A stretch of 64,000 nucleotides of DNA from Soehngenia sp. (GCA_024637045.1 JAGXFX010000021.1:58121-122120); one strand, 5' to 3'; shown: positions 1 to 9,612, numbered from the stretch's first letter. Notes: generated by a model from the sequence alone, not told the origin. Translations and numbers: made by a program.

Positions 1-104
1 ATTTCATCTTTTTCAGGTTGATAAATCTTGTCAATCCTTCCGCCGAGTAAAACACTATTTAATTCGGATACTACTGATCTGGTTACTATACCATCAAATG
101 ACAT
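1..104 (-). CDS. rqcH: RqcH / NFACT-family (fibronectin-binding A) protein, N-terminal fragment
   Basis: Only the first 34 codons are inside the window; the gene continues past position 1. The reverse strand reads MSFDGIVTRSVVSELN... followed by GGRIDKIYQPEKDE, which is the very characteristic start of NFACT proteins. In Bacillus, RqcH binds stalled 50S subunits carrying peptidyl-tRNA and adds alanine tails that mark the nascent chain for degradation. The start codon is ATG with a GGAGG ribosome binding site 6 bases upstream. It is divergent from yicC; in B. subtilis rqcH (yloA) also lies near yicC, remA and gmk. The family call is confident from the N-terminal motif; the rest of the protein cannot be judged. 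Confidence 0.88.
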   Translation of the reverse strand, partial: MSFDGIVTRSVVSELNSVLLGGRIDKIYQPEKDE

Positions 105-390
105 TTTAAACCTCCGTATTTATGTTATTTAACTAGTATACCACAAATTGAAGCTATGAAGAATTGACAATCTTATACACATAATAATTTAGGTAATTAC
201 ATCTAAATATTAATAATTTGTAACAAATAGTAGATATTTATATTCATAGATGTATAATATTCTATAACTCATAAAAGATATCTGTGTATTAGAATGGTTA
301 AAATTAGTTTGAACTGTGTTATTGATTGATGAACGCATTTAAAATTTAACATTTAATTGATAACTTATGGATAAACAAGGAGGGATTCCA
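105..390. other. Divergent AT-rich intergenic region rqcH/yicC
   Basis: This 286-base region separates the divergent rqcH and yicC genes. It is very AT-rich and contains no credible ORF or strong hairpin. A TATAAT at 253-258 could serve yicC, but no good -35 lies at the proper spacing, so I do not call that promoter. A TTGACA at 164-169 also lacks a matching -10. Confidence 0.5.
135..163 (-). promoter_or_regulatory. Candidate promoter for rqcH
   Basis: On the reverse strand a TATACT -10 box (135-140) is preceded by TGG, an extended -10, with a weak -35-like TTCTTC (158-163) at 17-bp spacing. It lies about 30 bases upstream of the rqcH start codon. The call is supported mostly by the extended -10. 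Confidence 0.45.
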
Positions 391-1272
391 TTGATTAGAA
401 GTATGACAGGCTACGGAAAAGGAGAGTCTGAGAACCAGTTGTATAAGCTTAAGATTGAGCTGAAATCAGTTAATCACAGGTATTTAGATATAAATATTAA
501 GCTCCCCAGGTATCTCATTTATCTTGAAGAAAGTATTAAAAAGCTGATAAAGGAGAGGATGCACAGAGGGAAAGTAGATGTTTTTGTCAATTTTGAATTT
601 GCTGAAACATCAGCTGTAGATGTCAAAGTTGATATTTCATTGGCCAGAAGTTTTAAATCAGCTCTTGAGGAATTAAAAAGCGAGTTGGAAATTGATGATA
701 GTATAAGACTTAATAACATACTTTCAATTTCTGACGTTATAAAAACCGAGAAGAAAGAACTAGATGAAGATCTTGTATGGGAAACTATAAAAGAATCAAC
801 TATAAAGGCTCTGGATAAAATGATTGAGATGAGGGAGTATGAAGGTGAACAACTTAAGAAAGACATTCATATAAAGTTGGAAAACATCGAAGATATTGCA
901 ACTAGAATTGAAGAAAGAGCACCTCTTGTAGTAGATGAGTATAGATCTAAGTTGAATGAAAGAATTCAAACAATTTTAGAGGATGTTGCTGCTGTTGACA
1001 TGGATAGACTTGCGATGGAGGTGGCCATATATGCAGACAAAAGCAGCATAGATGAAGAATTGACCAGATTGAAAAGTCATGTATCTCAGTTAAGAGAGAT
1101 TCTATCAGAAAAAGACTCAATTGGAAGGAAGCTTGATTTCCTGATTCAGGAGTTCAACAGAGAAGTCAATACAATAGGCAGCAAGTCAAGCGATACCGAT
1201 ATTGTAAAGGCTGTCGTTGAGTTAAAGTCTGAAATTGAAAAGATAAGGGAGCAGGTTCAGAACATTGAGTAG
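391..1272 (+). CDS. yicC: YicC/YloC family endoribonuclease
   Basis: YicC-family proteins (YloC in Bacillus) are single-strand RNA endoribonucleases with a conserved start close to MIRSMTGYG and a C-terminal DUF1732 region. The ORF track begins at an upstream ATG, but a strong AAGGAGGG ribosome binding site at 377-384 points to a TTG start at 391. This gives the family-typical N terminus and 293 residues. The C-terminal block with [16 protein letters not shown] and a K-S-S-D motif is the family hallmark. It opens a tight operon with remA, gmk and rpoZ, the same order as in Bacillus. The family assignment is secure; the cellular RNA targets are not known from sequence. Confidence 0.93.
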   Translation: MIRSMTGYGKGESENQLYKLKIELKSVNHRYLDINIKLPRYLIYLEESIKKLIKERMHRGKVDVFVNFEFAETSAVDVKVDISLARSFKSALEELKSELEIDDSIRLNNILSISDVIKTEKKELDEDLVWETIKESTIKALDKMIEMREYEGEQLKKDIHIKLENIEDIATRIEERAPLVVDEYRSKLNERIQTILEDVAAVDMDRLAMEVAIYADKSSIDEELTRLKSHVSQLREILSEKDSIGRKLDFLIQEFNREVNTIGSKSSDTDIVKAVVELKSEIEKIREQVQNIE

Positions 1273-1283
1273 GAGGCAGAACA

Positions 1284-1541
1284 ATGCTAGTATATTTTAT
1301 TAACGTAGGCTTTGGAAATGTAGTTGCATCAAACAAGGTTGTATCTGTCGTTAGTCCAGAGTCTGCGCCTATTAAGAGACTGGTTCAAGAATCCAAGGAA
1401 AAAGGAACGCTCATAGATGCAACCTATGGTAGAAGAACCAGGGCAGTGATTGTAATGGACAGTGGTCATATTGTATTATCACCTTTGCAGCCGGAGACTA
1501 TTGCACATAGACTTCATACCAAAGAGGATGTGCATGAATAA
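1284..1541 (+). CDS. remA: RemA family DNA-binding regulator (DUF370)
   Basis: An 85-residue protein with the DUF370 pattern: an N-terminal INVGFGN segment, then [10 protein letters not shown] and [10 protein letters not shown]. In Bacillus subtilis RemA is a DNA-binding ring-forming activator of extracellular matrix and osmoprotection genes. The start has an AGGAGG site 8 bases upstream, and the gene sits between yicC and gmk as it does in most Firmicutes. Whether it controls a matrix operon here cannot be told from this window. Confidence 0.93.
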   Translation: MLVYFINVGFGNVVASNKVVSVVSPESAPIKRLVQESKEKGTLIDATYGRRTRAVIVMDSGHIVLSPLQPETIAHRLHTKEDVHE

Positions 1542-1563
1542 TGATGAAAGATGGTGAGAAATT

Positions 1564-2187
1564 ATGGCAAGAGGATTTTTATTAGTTCTATCAGGACCTT
1601 CGGGTAGCGGCAAGGGAACAGTAAGCCAGGCGCTCATGCAAAATAGAGACGACATTGTATTTTCAATTTCAGCTACAACAAGAAATCCCAGAGCTACTGA
1701 AGTGGATGGTGAAAACTATTTTTTTTATGATAAAGAGTATTTCATGGATATGGTTGAAAGTGGTGAGTTTTTAGAGCATGCATATGTGCACACAAATTAT
1801 TATGGAACTCCAAAGAAGTTTGTTTTCGACCAGATAGAAAAGGGTGAAATAGTGTTACTCGAAATTGATGTACAGGGTGCACTTCAAATTAAAAAGAACT
1901 ATAAAGAAGCAGTGTTTATTTTTCTTTTACCACCTACAATGGATGAGTTGAGGAACAGAATAGTTAAGAGAGGCACAGAAACTGAAGAGGATATTGATAC
2001 TAGATTTGCTAATGCCTTCAAGGAATTGGATTTTGTTGGAGAATATGACTTCTTTGTAGTAAATGATAAGGTTGACGCAGCTGTAGCAGATATTGAAGCT
2101 ATTATACATTCTGAAAAGCTAAGAGTTAAGAGACATAGTGGTATTAAGGAACTGGTAACTAGAAAAGGGGGTAACAAAGATGAATGA
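1564..2187 (+). CDS. gmk: Guanylate kinase
   Basis: The enzyme phosphorylates GMP to GDP with ATP, feeding GTP, dGTP and (p)ppGpp pools. The P-loop LSGPSGSGKGT lies near residue 10, followed by the GMP-binding region with SATTRNPR and Y-F-F at about 40-55, and the lid region RNRIVKRGTE. At 207 residues it has the usual length. It overlaps the next gene, rpoZ, by 8 bases, so the two are probably translationally coupled. The gmk-rpoZ pair is widely conserved. Confidence 0.97.
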   Translation: MARGFLLVLSGPSGSGKGTVSQALMQNRDDIVFSISATTRNPRATEVDGENYFFYDKEYFMDMVESGEFLEHAYVHTNYYGTPKKFVFDQIEKGEIVLLEIDVQGALQIKKNYKEAVFIFLLPPTMDELRNRIVKRGTETEEDIDTRFANAFKELDFVGEYDFFVVNDKVDAAVADIEAIIHSEKLRVKRHSGIKELVTRKGGNKDE

Positions 2188-2386
2188 TAAGATAAAAGAA
2201 TATTGTCTTCCTGAAGAAAGTAGATATACATTGGTTATGGTAGCTGCAAGAAGAGCTAGACAACTAGTGGAAGGTTCAACTCCAAGAGTTGAGACCAATG
2301 CAAACAAGCCAGTAACCATCGCGTTGGATGAAATTGCTGAAGGAAAGGTTAAATTTGTGAATCCTTCAGCTGGAAGCTTTAAGTAG
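2180..2386 (+). CDS. rpoZ: DNA-directed RNA polymerase omega subunit
   Basis: A 68-residue protein with the omega motif RYTLVMVAARRARQL near the N terminus and a KPVTIALDEI segment. Omega helps assemble and stabilise the beta' subunit of RNA polymerase. The start codon lies inside the end of gmk, with the site GGGGGTAAC upstream. Length and position after gmk match the Firmicutes norm. Confidence 0.95.
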   Translation: MNDKIKEYCLPEESRYTLVMVAARRARQLVEGSTPRVETNANKPVTIALDEIAEGKVKFVNPSAGSFK

Positions 2387-2394
2387 GTGAAAAG

Positions 2395-3603
2395 ATGTTA
2401 AGGGACAAGCACATACTATTGGGAATAACAGGAGGTATAGCTGCATATAAATCAGCAGATCTGGTAAGCAGGTTGATAAAATCAGGAGCTAAGGTCGATG
2501 TAGTAATGACTAAGGCGGCAACTAAATTTGTTAGCCCTTTGACATTTCAGACAATGTCACAGAGCAAAGTTCACTTTGATATGTTTGGCCTGGAAAGCTA
2601 TATGGCTGTTGAACACATTACTCTTGCTCAAAGACCAGATATTATTCTTATAGCTCCTGCGACTGCAAACACAATTGGCAAGATAGCTAATGGGATTGCT
2701 GACAATATGCTGACAACAGTAGTTATGGCTTCCAATGCCAGTATACTATTTGCTCCAGCCATGAATACGAATATGTATTTGAATCCAATAACACAAAAAA
2801 ATATTAAAATTTTAAAGGAGCTCGGGCATAAATTTATGCACACAGGAGAAGGAAGACTTGCGTGTGGTGATGTGGGTGCTGGAAAAATGGCTGAACCTTC
2901 AGAAATTATTAGTTATCTTGAGGATTATTTCACAGACAAGGATTTTGAAGGTAAAAAAATAGTTGTTACCGCTGGCCCAACAATTGAGTCAATAGATCCA
3001 GTGAGATATATTACAAATCACTCAAGTGGGAAGATGGGGTACTCAATTGCTAATATTGCTGCAATGAGGGGAGCCGAGGTTGTCCTTGTTTCGGGTCCAG
3101 TTGATATAGATCCACCTTCCAATGTAAAAATTGTGAACATTGAGTCAACAACAGACATGATGGAAGCAGTAAGAGAACATTTTGATACCTGTGATGTGCT
3201 GATAAAAGCTGCTGCTCCTTCTGATTTCAAGCCTTTGAATTTCAGTGACAAAAAGATAAAGAAAAGAGACAATGAATCGAAAACAATGTCTATCGAACTT
3301 ACTAAGAACCCTGATATTGCTGCTTATTTTGGTAAAATCAAGGAACATCGAATAATGGTAGGTTTTGCAGCGGAGACGAATAATATAGAAGAATATGCAG
3401 CTTTAAAAATGAAAGAGAAGAACTTGGATTTTATTGTTGCGAATGATATAACCCAGGACGGAGCAGGATTTAAGGGCGATACAAATATAGCTACTATTTA
3501 TGATGCTTCAGGCCAGGTTGAAAGCCTTCCCTTAATGTCAAAGGATGATTTGTCATCTTTGATTCTGGATAAGGTGAAGTCGATACTCACAAACAGAAAG
3601 TAA
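2395..3603 (+). CDS. coaBC: Bifunctional phosphopantothenoylcysteine decarboxylase / phosphopantothenate-cysteine ligase
   Basis: CoaBC catalyses two successive steps of coenzyme A synthesis: joining cysteine to 4'-phosphopantothenate and decarboxylating the product. The flavoprotein CoaC domain occupies about residues 1-180, with the start GITGGIAAYKSADL, the PATANTIGKIANGIADN block and the lid cysteine in GEGRLACGD. The CoaB ligase domain follows, with VTAGPTIESIDPVRYITNHSSG split across about residues 190-210 and IKKRD near 290. The full 402-residue length is normal. The coaD gene for a later CoA step lies at 21659. Confidence 0.96.
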   Translation: MLRDKHILLGITGGIAAYKSADLVSRLIKSGAKVDVVMTKAATKFVSPLTFQTMSQSKVHFDMFGLESYMAVEHITLAQRPDIILIAPATANTIGKIANGIADNMLTTVVMASNASILFAPAMNTNMYLNPITQKNIKILKELGHKFMHTGEGRLACGDVGAGKMAEPSEIISYLEDYFTDKDFEGKKIVVTAGPTIESIDPVRYITNHSSGKMGYSIANIAAMRGAEVVLVSGPVDIDPPSNVKIVNIESTTDMMEAVREHFDTCDVLIKAAAPSDFKPLNFSDKKIKKRDNESKTMSIELTKNPDIAAYFGKIKEHRIMVGFAAETNNIEEYAALKMKEKNLDFIVANDITQDGAGFKGDTNIATIYDASGQVESLPLMSKDDLSSLILDKVKSILTNRK

Positions 3604-3636
3604 TAGGAATTGTCCTGGATTGAAAGGAGTTATGGA

Positions 3637-6081
3637 ATGGGTTTTGCAGAGATTATAATAGATCATAAATCCTCAAGCGTGGACAAACGATTTACCTATA
3701 ACATACCAAGGGATCTTGAGAATCAAGCAAAACTTGGTGTAAGAGTTGTTGTTCCTTTTGGCAGGTATAATAAGCCCATCATGGGAATTATTGTAGAAAA
3801 GAAAGACGATTCCAGCATATCGTACAAAACCAAGGATATTATTCAGGTCCTGGATGATAAGCCTCTGATTTCTGAAAAAAAAATCATTCTAGCTAATTGG
3901 ATAAAGGAAGAGTATTTATGTACAGGATTTGAATCAATGCAACCAATGTTGCCACCGGGAGATTTCAGGGATATAAGTACGATGGTAGTACTTGGAGAGA
4001 GCTTGCAGAATTTCAAAAACCATTCAGAAGAAGAAAAGATAATATTGTCAGAAGTATCAAATGCCAACAAGGTTGAATATACAGAGTTGCAGAAGATCTG
4101 CCAGTACAAGGAATTCAACAAACTGATTTCCAGTCTTGAAGAAGAAGGCTCTATTAAACTTGTACTAGATATAAAAAAAACAAGCACTTCCAGAGTTGAA
4201 AAAATCGTAATAAGAAATCAAACTGTTTCATTTGCCAAGGGCGTTGAGATTATTGGTAATTCTGCAAAAAAACAGCTTAAGATTTGGGAATTATTAAAAG
4301 GAACTAATGAAATTGCAGCAAAAGAAGTCTTGCAGCAGTTGAGTACAAGTCTTTCAGTTTTAAAAGCTATGGAAGCTAAAAACCTTGTATTAATTGAAAA
4401 CAGAATTGTCAATGAAACACCAGTATCAAAAGATATTCCTGAGTATTTAAAGATTGAGCTGAACACGGCTCAAAACAAAGTTTATGAAGGAATACGACAG
4501 TCAAATAATAGTATTTCTCTTATTCATGGAATAACAGGAAGTGGTAAGACTGAAATATATCTTCAACTGGTTGAAGATATGCTTCGTAATGGCAAGGATT
4601 CTATAATACTAGTGCCTGAAATATCATTAACTCCACAAACAATAGATAGATTTGTTGGTAGATTTGGCAACCAAGTCGCAATTCTGCACAGCAAACTTAC
4701 ACAGCTGGAGAGATTTGATCAGTGGAGAAGAATAAAATCCAGTGAGTATAAAATTGTAGTTGGTGCGAGATCAGCTTTGTTCGCACCTTTCAATAATTTA
4801 GGGCTAATAGTGATTGATGAGGAACATGAGAATACTTATAAATCATCTAATAACCCTAAATACAACACCATAGAGGTAGCAATGAAAATTTCCCAGCTGG
4901 AAAATGCAAAACTTGTACTCGGTACTGCTACTCCTTCTGTTGAAACTTATTATCAAACTGAAATTGGGGAATATATGCTATATGAGCTGCAAAACAGGGC
5001 TACAAGAAATTCCCTTCCATCAATTAATGTAGTTGACATGAGGGATGAGCTTCAGGAGGGAAATCGTTCAATTTTCAGCAGGAGTTTATACCAGGAAATG
5101 GTTAAAACTCTTGATGAGGGAAACCAAATTATACTTTTTTTGAATAAAAGAGGTTATTCTGGATTTATAACTTGTAGAAGTTGCGGATATCTCGCAAAGT
5201 GCGACAATTGCGATATAAGTCTAACTTATCATAAATCAACAAATAGACTCCGGTGTCATTATTGTGGAGAAACCCACCCACTACCAACTACTTGTCCCGC
5301 CTGTGGCAGCAATTATTTCAAAAGTTTTGGAATAGGAACAGAAAGAGTTGAGGAGGAAGTCCGAAAGCTGTTTCCCAATGCTAAAACATTGAGAATGGAC
5401 AGTGATATGATTAAATCAAGAGAAGATTATGAAAGGGCTTTGGATTCTATGAAGAATAATGAGGTAGATATTCTGATTGGAACTCAGATGATATCCAAAG
5501 GGCTTGATTTCCCAAGTGTTACACTTGTAGGCATAATAGCAGCGGATACGACATTGAATTTGCCAGACTTTAGGTCACCTGAAAGAACCTTTCAACTTGT
5601 TACTCAAGTTGCTGGAAGAGCTGGTCGTGGGGATACAGCGGGAAATGTAATTTTGCAGACCTATAATCCTGATCACTATAGTATTATCACTGCAATGACA
5701 AATAATTACAAAGAGTTTTACAGCAACGAAACACAGTTGCGCAAGGAATTTGGCTACCCTCCATACAAAGGAATAGCTTCCGTGACATTATTCGGTAAAA
5801 ATCAATTACATGTAAAAGAATCCATGGAGGAATCTGCCGCAGAACTTCAAGAGTGCATAAATAATGAAAAACTGACAAGTGTTGATTTGCTAGGTCCACA
5901 TCCAGCGCCGATGGAGAGAATGAACAAGAACTATCGCTGGCAAATATTATTAAAATTCGGTTACAATGATAGCAAACGTATAAAGAATATTATTAACAGG
6001 GTATATAATGAGGGTAAGGTCAAAATAAAACACGACAACATAAAAATAAGCATAGATATTAATCCAAGCAGCATATTATAG
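3637..6081 (+). CDS. priA: Primosomal protein N' (replication restart helicase PriA)
   Basis: PriA recognises stalled replication forks and loads the replicative helicase to restart synthesis. The ORF track starts at a TTG at 3610, but AAAGGAG at 3623-3629 places the start at the ATG at 3637 (MGFAEIIIDH), giving 814 residues. Visible are the 3'-end-binding domain at the N terminus, Walker A GITGSGKTEIY, the DEEH box in VIDEEHENTYKSS, and a four-pair cysteine zinc region (CRSCGYLAKCDNC, CHYCG, CPACGS) typical of PriA. Helicase motifs QMISKGLDFP and QVAGRAGRG follow. It lies between coaBC and def as in Bacillus. Confidence 0.96.
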   Translation: MGFAEIIIDHKSSSVDKRFTYNIPRDLENQAKLGVRVVVPFGRYNKPIMGIIVEKKDDSSISYKTKDIIQVLDDKPLISEKKIILANWIKEEYLCTGFESMQPMLPPGDFRDISTMVVLGESLQNFKNHSEEEKIILSEVSNANKVEYTELQKICQYKEFNKLISSLEEEGSIKLVLDIKKTSTSRVEKIVIRNQTVSFAKGVEIIGNSAKKQLKIWELLKGTNEIAAKEVLQQLSTSLSVLKAMEAKNLVLIENRIVNETPVSKDIPEYLKIELNTAQNKVYEGIRQSNNSISLIHGITGSGKTEIYLQLVEDMLRNGKDSIILVPEISLTPQTIDRFVGRFGNQVAILHSKLTQLERFDQWRRIKSSEYKIVVGARSALFAPFNNLGLIVIDEEHENTYKSSNNPKYNTIEVAMKISQLENAKLVLGTATPSVETYYQTEIGEYMLYELQNRATRNSLPSINVVDMRDELQEGNRSIFSRSLYQEMVKTLDEGNQIILFLNKRGYSGFITCRSCGYLAKCDNCDISLTYHKSTNRLRCHYCGETHPLPTTCPACGSNYFKSFGIGTERVEEEVRKLFPNAKTLRMDSDMIKSREDYERALDSMKNNEVDILIGTQMISKGLDFPSVTLVGIIAADTTLNLPDFRSPERTFQLVTQVAGRAGRGDTAGNVILQTYNPDHYSIITAMTNNYKEFYSNETQLRKEFGYPPYKGIASVTLFGKNQLHVKESMEESAAELQECINNEKLTSVDLLGPHPAPMERMNKNYRWQILLKFGYNDSKRIKNIINRVYNEGKVKIKHDNIKISIDINPSSIL

Positions 6082-6105
6082 AAGAAGTTAATTAGGAGGA
6101 TTGAG

Positions 6106-6582
6106 ATGGCGTTAAGAAAGATCAGATTGGACGGTGACCCAATACTAAGAAAAAAATCAAGAGAAGTATCTGAGTTAGATGACAGGATATTACAGTTACT
6201 GGATGATATGGTAGAGACCATGAGACATGAAAACGGTATTGGACTTGCAGCACCACAAATAGGAGTTTTAAAAAGGGTAATTACAGTTGATATTGGTGAC
6301 AAACCAATTATAGCAATAAACCCTGTGATTGAAGAAGAAGAAGGTGTAGTTGATGGCATTGAAGGTTGTCTTTCGGTACCGGATTTGGCTGGCACAGTTG
6401 AAAGACCTCTGACTATAACTATTTCATTTATGGACGAAAAAGGTCAGCAGATCAGGATGAAGCCATCAGGATATCTTGCAAGAGTATTCTGTCATGAAAT
6501 AGATCATCTCGAAGGAGTTTTATATACTGACAAAGCTAAAGAAATCCATCAAAATGTAGCTGAAGATGATGAGATATCATGA
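6106..6582 (+). CDS. def: Peptide deformylase
   Basis: Removes the formyl group from the N-terminal methionine of new proteins. All three metal-site motifs are present: GIGLAAPQIG, EGCLSVP with the metal-binding cysteine, and HEIDHLEG with the HExxH pair. It is 158 residues long, a type common in clostridia. A GAGG-type site lies just upstream. The stop codon overlaps the start of fmt in an ATGA junction, coupling removal and addition of the formyl group. Confidence 0.97.
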   Translation: MALRKIRLDGDPILRKKSREVSELDDRILQLLDDMVETMRHENGIGLAAPQIGVLKRVITVDIGDKPIIAINPVIEEEEGVVDGIEGCLSVPDLAGTVERPLTITISFMDEKGQQIRMKPSGYLARVFCHEIDHLEGVLYTDKAKEIHQNVAEDDEIS

Positions 6583-7505
6583 AGATAATCTATATGGGTA
6601 CTCCCGAATTTGCAGTTAAATCTTTGGAACACATTTTTAATCATGGATATGATATTCCTCTTGTCGTGACTCAAATTGATAAAAAAAAGGGAAGAGGAAA
6701 AAAGCTTCAACCAACTCCTGTTAAGGAAAAGGCTATTGAACTAGGAATTGAAGTGTTTCAACCAGAAGATATAAATTCAGATGAATCGTACAATAAACTA
6801 AAGAATATTGACCCAGATTTTATTGTGGTAGCAGCGTATGGTCAAATTCTAAAGAAAAGAATATTAGAACTTCCAAAATACAATTGTCTCAATATCCATG
6901 CTTCTCTATTGCCTAAATACAGAGGAGCAGCACCAATAAATTGGGCAATTATGAATGGAGATAGCTATACAGGTATAACCATAATGAATATGGAAGAAGG
7001 CCTTGACACAGGTGGTATGTTTCTAAAACATGAGATCCCGATTGAATGGGAAGATGATTCACAGATAATTCACGATAAATTGGCCGAAGTAGGTTCAAAC
7101 TTAATAATAGAAGCCATTGAGTTAATTGTCTCAGGTGATGCTGAGTTAACCCCACAGAAACATGAGGAATCAAGTTATGCACCTTTATTATATAAAGGTG
7201 TCGGTAATATAGACTGGACCAAAACTGCCAGGAAAATTTTCAAGAAAGTTATGGGGCTTAAACCTTGGCCATCTGCATTTACGGAATATAAAGGTCAAAA
7301 GATAAAGATACAAAGAGTTGATATAGAAGAAAAAGAACATGAAATCACTCCTGGTACTATAGTTGATGTTGAACCAGATGGTATCAAGGTGGCGGTATCA
7401 GATGGTTTTATAATTATTAAACAGCTACAGTTCCCTGGCAAGAGATCTATGACTGTGAAGGAATTATTATTGGGAAATGATATTGAAAAGGGGTACATTT
7501 TTTAG
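6579..7505 (+). CDS. fmt: Methionyl-tRNA formyltransferase
   Basis: Transfers a formyl group from 10-formyltetrahydrofolate to initiator Met-tRNA. The N-terminal Rossmann start IIYMGTPEFAV, the catalytic region LNIHASLLPKYRGAAPINWA with its Asn-His pair, and GITIMNMEEGLDTG are all intact. The C-terminal OB-like tRNA-binding domain covers about residues 205-308. Start and stop are clear, with an ATGA overlap with def. Length 308 is typical. Confidence 0.97.
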   Translation: MKIIYMGTPEFAVKSLEHIFNHGYDIPLVVTQIDKKKGRGKKLQPTPVKEKAIELGIEVFQPEDINSDESYNKLKNIDPDFIVVAAYGQILKKRILELPKYNCLNIHASLLPKYRGAAPINWAIMNGDSYTGITIMNMEEGLDTGGMFLKHEIPIEWEDDSQIIHDKLAEVGSNLIIEAIELIVSGDAELTPQKHEESSYAPLLYKGVGNIDWTKTARKIFKKVMGLKPWPSAFTEYKGQKIKIQRVDIEEKEHEITPGTIVDVEPDGIKVAVSDGFIIIKQLQFPGKRSMTVKELLLGNDIEKGYIF

Positions 7506-7520
7506 AGAAGAGGGATATTT

Positions 7521-8204
7521 ATGTATACAGGTTTTTATGGAGGATCATGGTTAATATTTGTGCTTCCTGCAATCTTGTTTGCGGGCTATGCACAAATGAA
7601 AGTTAAGACAACATTTTCACAGTATCTAAAAGTACCAAGTGAATCAGGAATGACTGGGGAACAGGTTGCCAGACGTATTCTTGATAGTAATGGTTTAAGT
7701 GATATTCCAATTGAGGCTGTCAGAGGAAATCTGACTGACCATTACGACCCTAGAAAACGAGTTATTAGACTATCTCAAAATGTGTACGGAAGTAGCAGTA
7801 TAGCATCTGTAAGTGTAGCTGCTCATGAAGTAGGACACGCAATACAACATGCAGAGAGTTATTTTCCTCTAATATTAAGAAACAATATTGCACCGATAGC
7901 AAATTTTGGATCAAGATTGGTATGGATATTTGTAATTCTTGGTTTTCTAATTAGCCCTTTCTTAATAGATGTTGGAATAGCATTATTCCTAGCAGCTGTA
8001 TTGTTTCAAATAGTTACGCTGCCTGTTGAATTCAATGCCAGTAAAAGGGCTATGGTTCATCTGGAGAATGGATTGATACCTTCACAAAGCTTAAAACCAG
8101 CAAAAAAAGTATTAAACGCAGCTGCTTTGACATATGTAGCAGCTACAATAGTAGCTTTGGCTGAATTGTTAAGATTATTGGCCTTAAGAGGACGAAGGAG
8201 TTAA
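7521..8204 (+). CDS. YugP-type membrane zinc metallopeptidase
   Basis: This 227-residue protein belongs to the neutral zinc metallopeptidase family (YugP-like, Zn_peptidase_2). An N-terminal membrane segment covers about residues 9-24. The zinc motif AAHEVGHAIQHAE lies near residue 95-110, followed by two strongly hydrophobic helices (about 130-170) and another at the C terminus. The family is common in clostridia directly after fmt and before rsmB. Its substrate is not established. A terminator hairpin begins at the stop codon. Confidence 0.9.
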   Translation: MYTGFYGGSWLIFVLPAILFAGYAQMKVKTTFSQYLKVPSESGMTGEQVARRILDSNGLSDIPIEAVRGNLTDHYDPRKRVIRLSQNVYGSSSIASVSVAAHEVGHAIQHAESYFPLILRNNIAPIANFGSRLVWIFVILGFLISPFLIDVGIALFLAAVLFQIVTLPVEFNASKRAMVHLENGLIPSQSLKPAKKVLNAAALTYVAATIVALAELLRLLALRGRRS

Positions 8205-8228
8205 AGGGGGAGGAATCCCCCTTTTTTT
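8203..8228 (+). terminator. Intrinsic terminator after the Zn peptidase
   Basis: An 8-bp perfect stem AAAGGGGG / CCCCCTTT with loop AGGAAT is followed by more T residues, giving a run of seven. The stem starts inside the upstream stop codon. The U tract ends directly at the GGAGGG ribosome binding site of rsmB, leaving no spacer for a promoter. Confidence 0.85.
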
Positions 8229-8239
8229 GGAGGGATAAA

Positions 8240-9574
8240 ATGATCAATACGAGAGAAGCAGCCATTAGGGTATTATCTGAAGTGCAAGATGAAGGTAGAT
8301 TCTCTAACAAGGTACTTCAGGAATATTCACAGACCGATATGTCACTTGAGGACAAGAGATTACTAAGAGAACTGGTCTATGGAGTTCTTGAAAACCGTAT
8401 GTATATTGATAGTATAATTAAATCTGCTTCAAACGTAAGAATGAAGAAAATCCATCCAATGATATTACAAATATTAAGAGTCGGAATATACCAGATAGGA
8501 TTTATGGATAGAATACCAGCGCACGCTGCAATTAACGAATCAGTAAAGCTGGCGAAGAAATATGGACATAAAGGTACAATAGGATATGTAAATGGTGTTT
8601 TGAGAAAGATTGACAGAGAAAGAGATATGTTTTTCTTGTCCGAAATTCCAAAAAACATGCAAGAATTGTCAGTTCGTTATTCTCACCCTGTTTTTTTAGT
8701 TGATTTGTGGATAAAACAGTTTGGATTTGAATTTACTAAGGAGCTCCTAGAAGCCAATAATACAAAGCCTTTGCTTAACATACGTGTTAATACATTGAAA
8801 ATAGACAGAGAGAGCTTGTTAGATAAGTTGAGTAAGTATGACTTGCAACTTATTAGAGGAGAATTATCAAGGGATTGTATAAAAGTTGTTAATCCTGAAA
8901 ACATTACAGATTCTAAAGAATTTAGAGACGGATTTTTTACAATCCAAGATGAAAGCAGCATGTTGGTTACTGAAATTTCAGAACCAAATGAAAAAGAGCT
9001 CGTATTAGATGTATGTAGTGCACCTGGTGGAAAGGCTACCCACATGGCACAAAGAATGAATGACAATGGAAAAATAATAGCAAGAGATCTATACACCCAG
9101 AAGATTAATCTAATTATTGAAAACTGCAAGAGACTGGGAATCAACATTGTAGAGGGCCAGGTTTACGATGCAGCTATTTTTGATGAAAGTTTAAGAAACA
9201 AAGTTGACGTATGTCTTGTAGATGCTCCTTGCTCAGGTTTCGGATTATTGAGAAGAAAACCGGACATTAAATTTAATAGAAACAAGGAAGATTTAGATAC
9301 GCTTGTTGAAATACAATCAAAAATATTAAATAACTCCGCTGGATACGTAAAGTCCGGAGGAAAGCTGATTTATAGCACTTGCACTTTGAACAAAAATGAG
9401 AACCTGGATCAGGTACAAAAATTTCTGGATATAAATCCAGATTTCAGCTTGGAACCTATTGATTTGCCAGAAGACATTATTATTAGTAAAACACAGAAAG
9501 AGGGTTATATAGAGTTGTATCCACACATACATGGAACAGATGGTTTTTTCATTGCAAAAATGATTAGAAAATAG
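8240..9574 (+). CDS. rsmB: 16S rRNA (cytosine-967-C5)-methyltransferase RsmB
   Basis: Methylates a cytosine in 16S rRNA using S-adenosylmethionine. The N-terminal NusB-like RNA-binding domain covers about residues 1-140, with VYGVLENR and the HAAINESVKLAKKY helix. The C-terminal Rossmann methyltransferase contains DVCSAPGGKATHMAQ, LVDAPCSGFGLLRRKPD and STCTLNKNEN; the two cysteines are the catalytic pair of m5C RNA methyltransferases. Length 444 is normal. The ribosome binding site directly abuts an upstream terminator, so expression probably relies on read-through. Confidence 0.95.
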   Translation: MINTREAAIRVLSEVQDEGRFSNKVLQEYSQTDMSLEDKRLLRELVYGVLENRMYIDSIIKSASNVRMKKIHPMILQILRVGIYQIGFMDRIPAHAAINESVKLAKKYGHKGTIGYVNGVLRKIDRERDMFFLSEIPKNMQELSVRYSHPVFLVDLWIKQFGFEFTKELLEANNTKPLLNIRVNTLKIDRESLLDKLSKYDLQLIRGELSRDCIKVVNPENITDSKEFRDGFFTIQDESSMLVTEISEPNEKELVLDVCSAPGGKATHMAQRMNDNGKIIARDLYTQKINLIIENCKRLGINIVEGQVYDAAIFDESLRNKVDVCLVDAPCSGFGLLRRKPDIKFNRNKEDLDTLVEIQSKILNNSAGYVKSGGKLIYSTCTLNKNENLDQVQKFLDINPDFSLEPIDLPEDIIISKTQKEGYIELYPHIHGTDGFFIAKMIRK

Positions 9575-9612
9575 ATTTTTTTAATAAATAGGAATAACTC
9601 TATTGAAATCAT

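Noticed and set aside
218-258. yicC promoter using TTGTAA (218) and TATAAT (253)
   Set aside because: The spacing is 29 bp, far outside the usable range.
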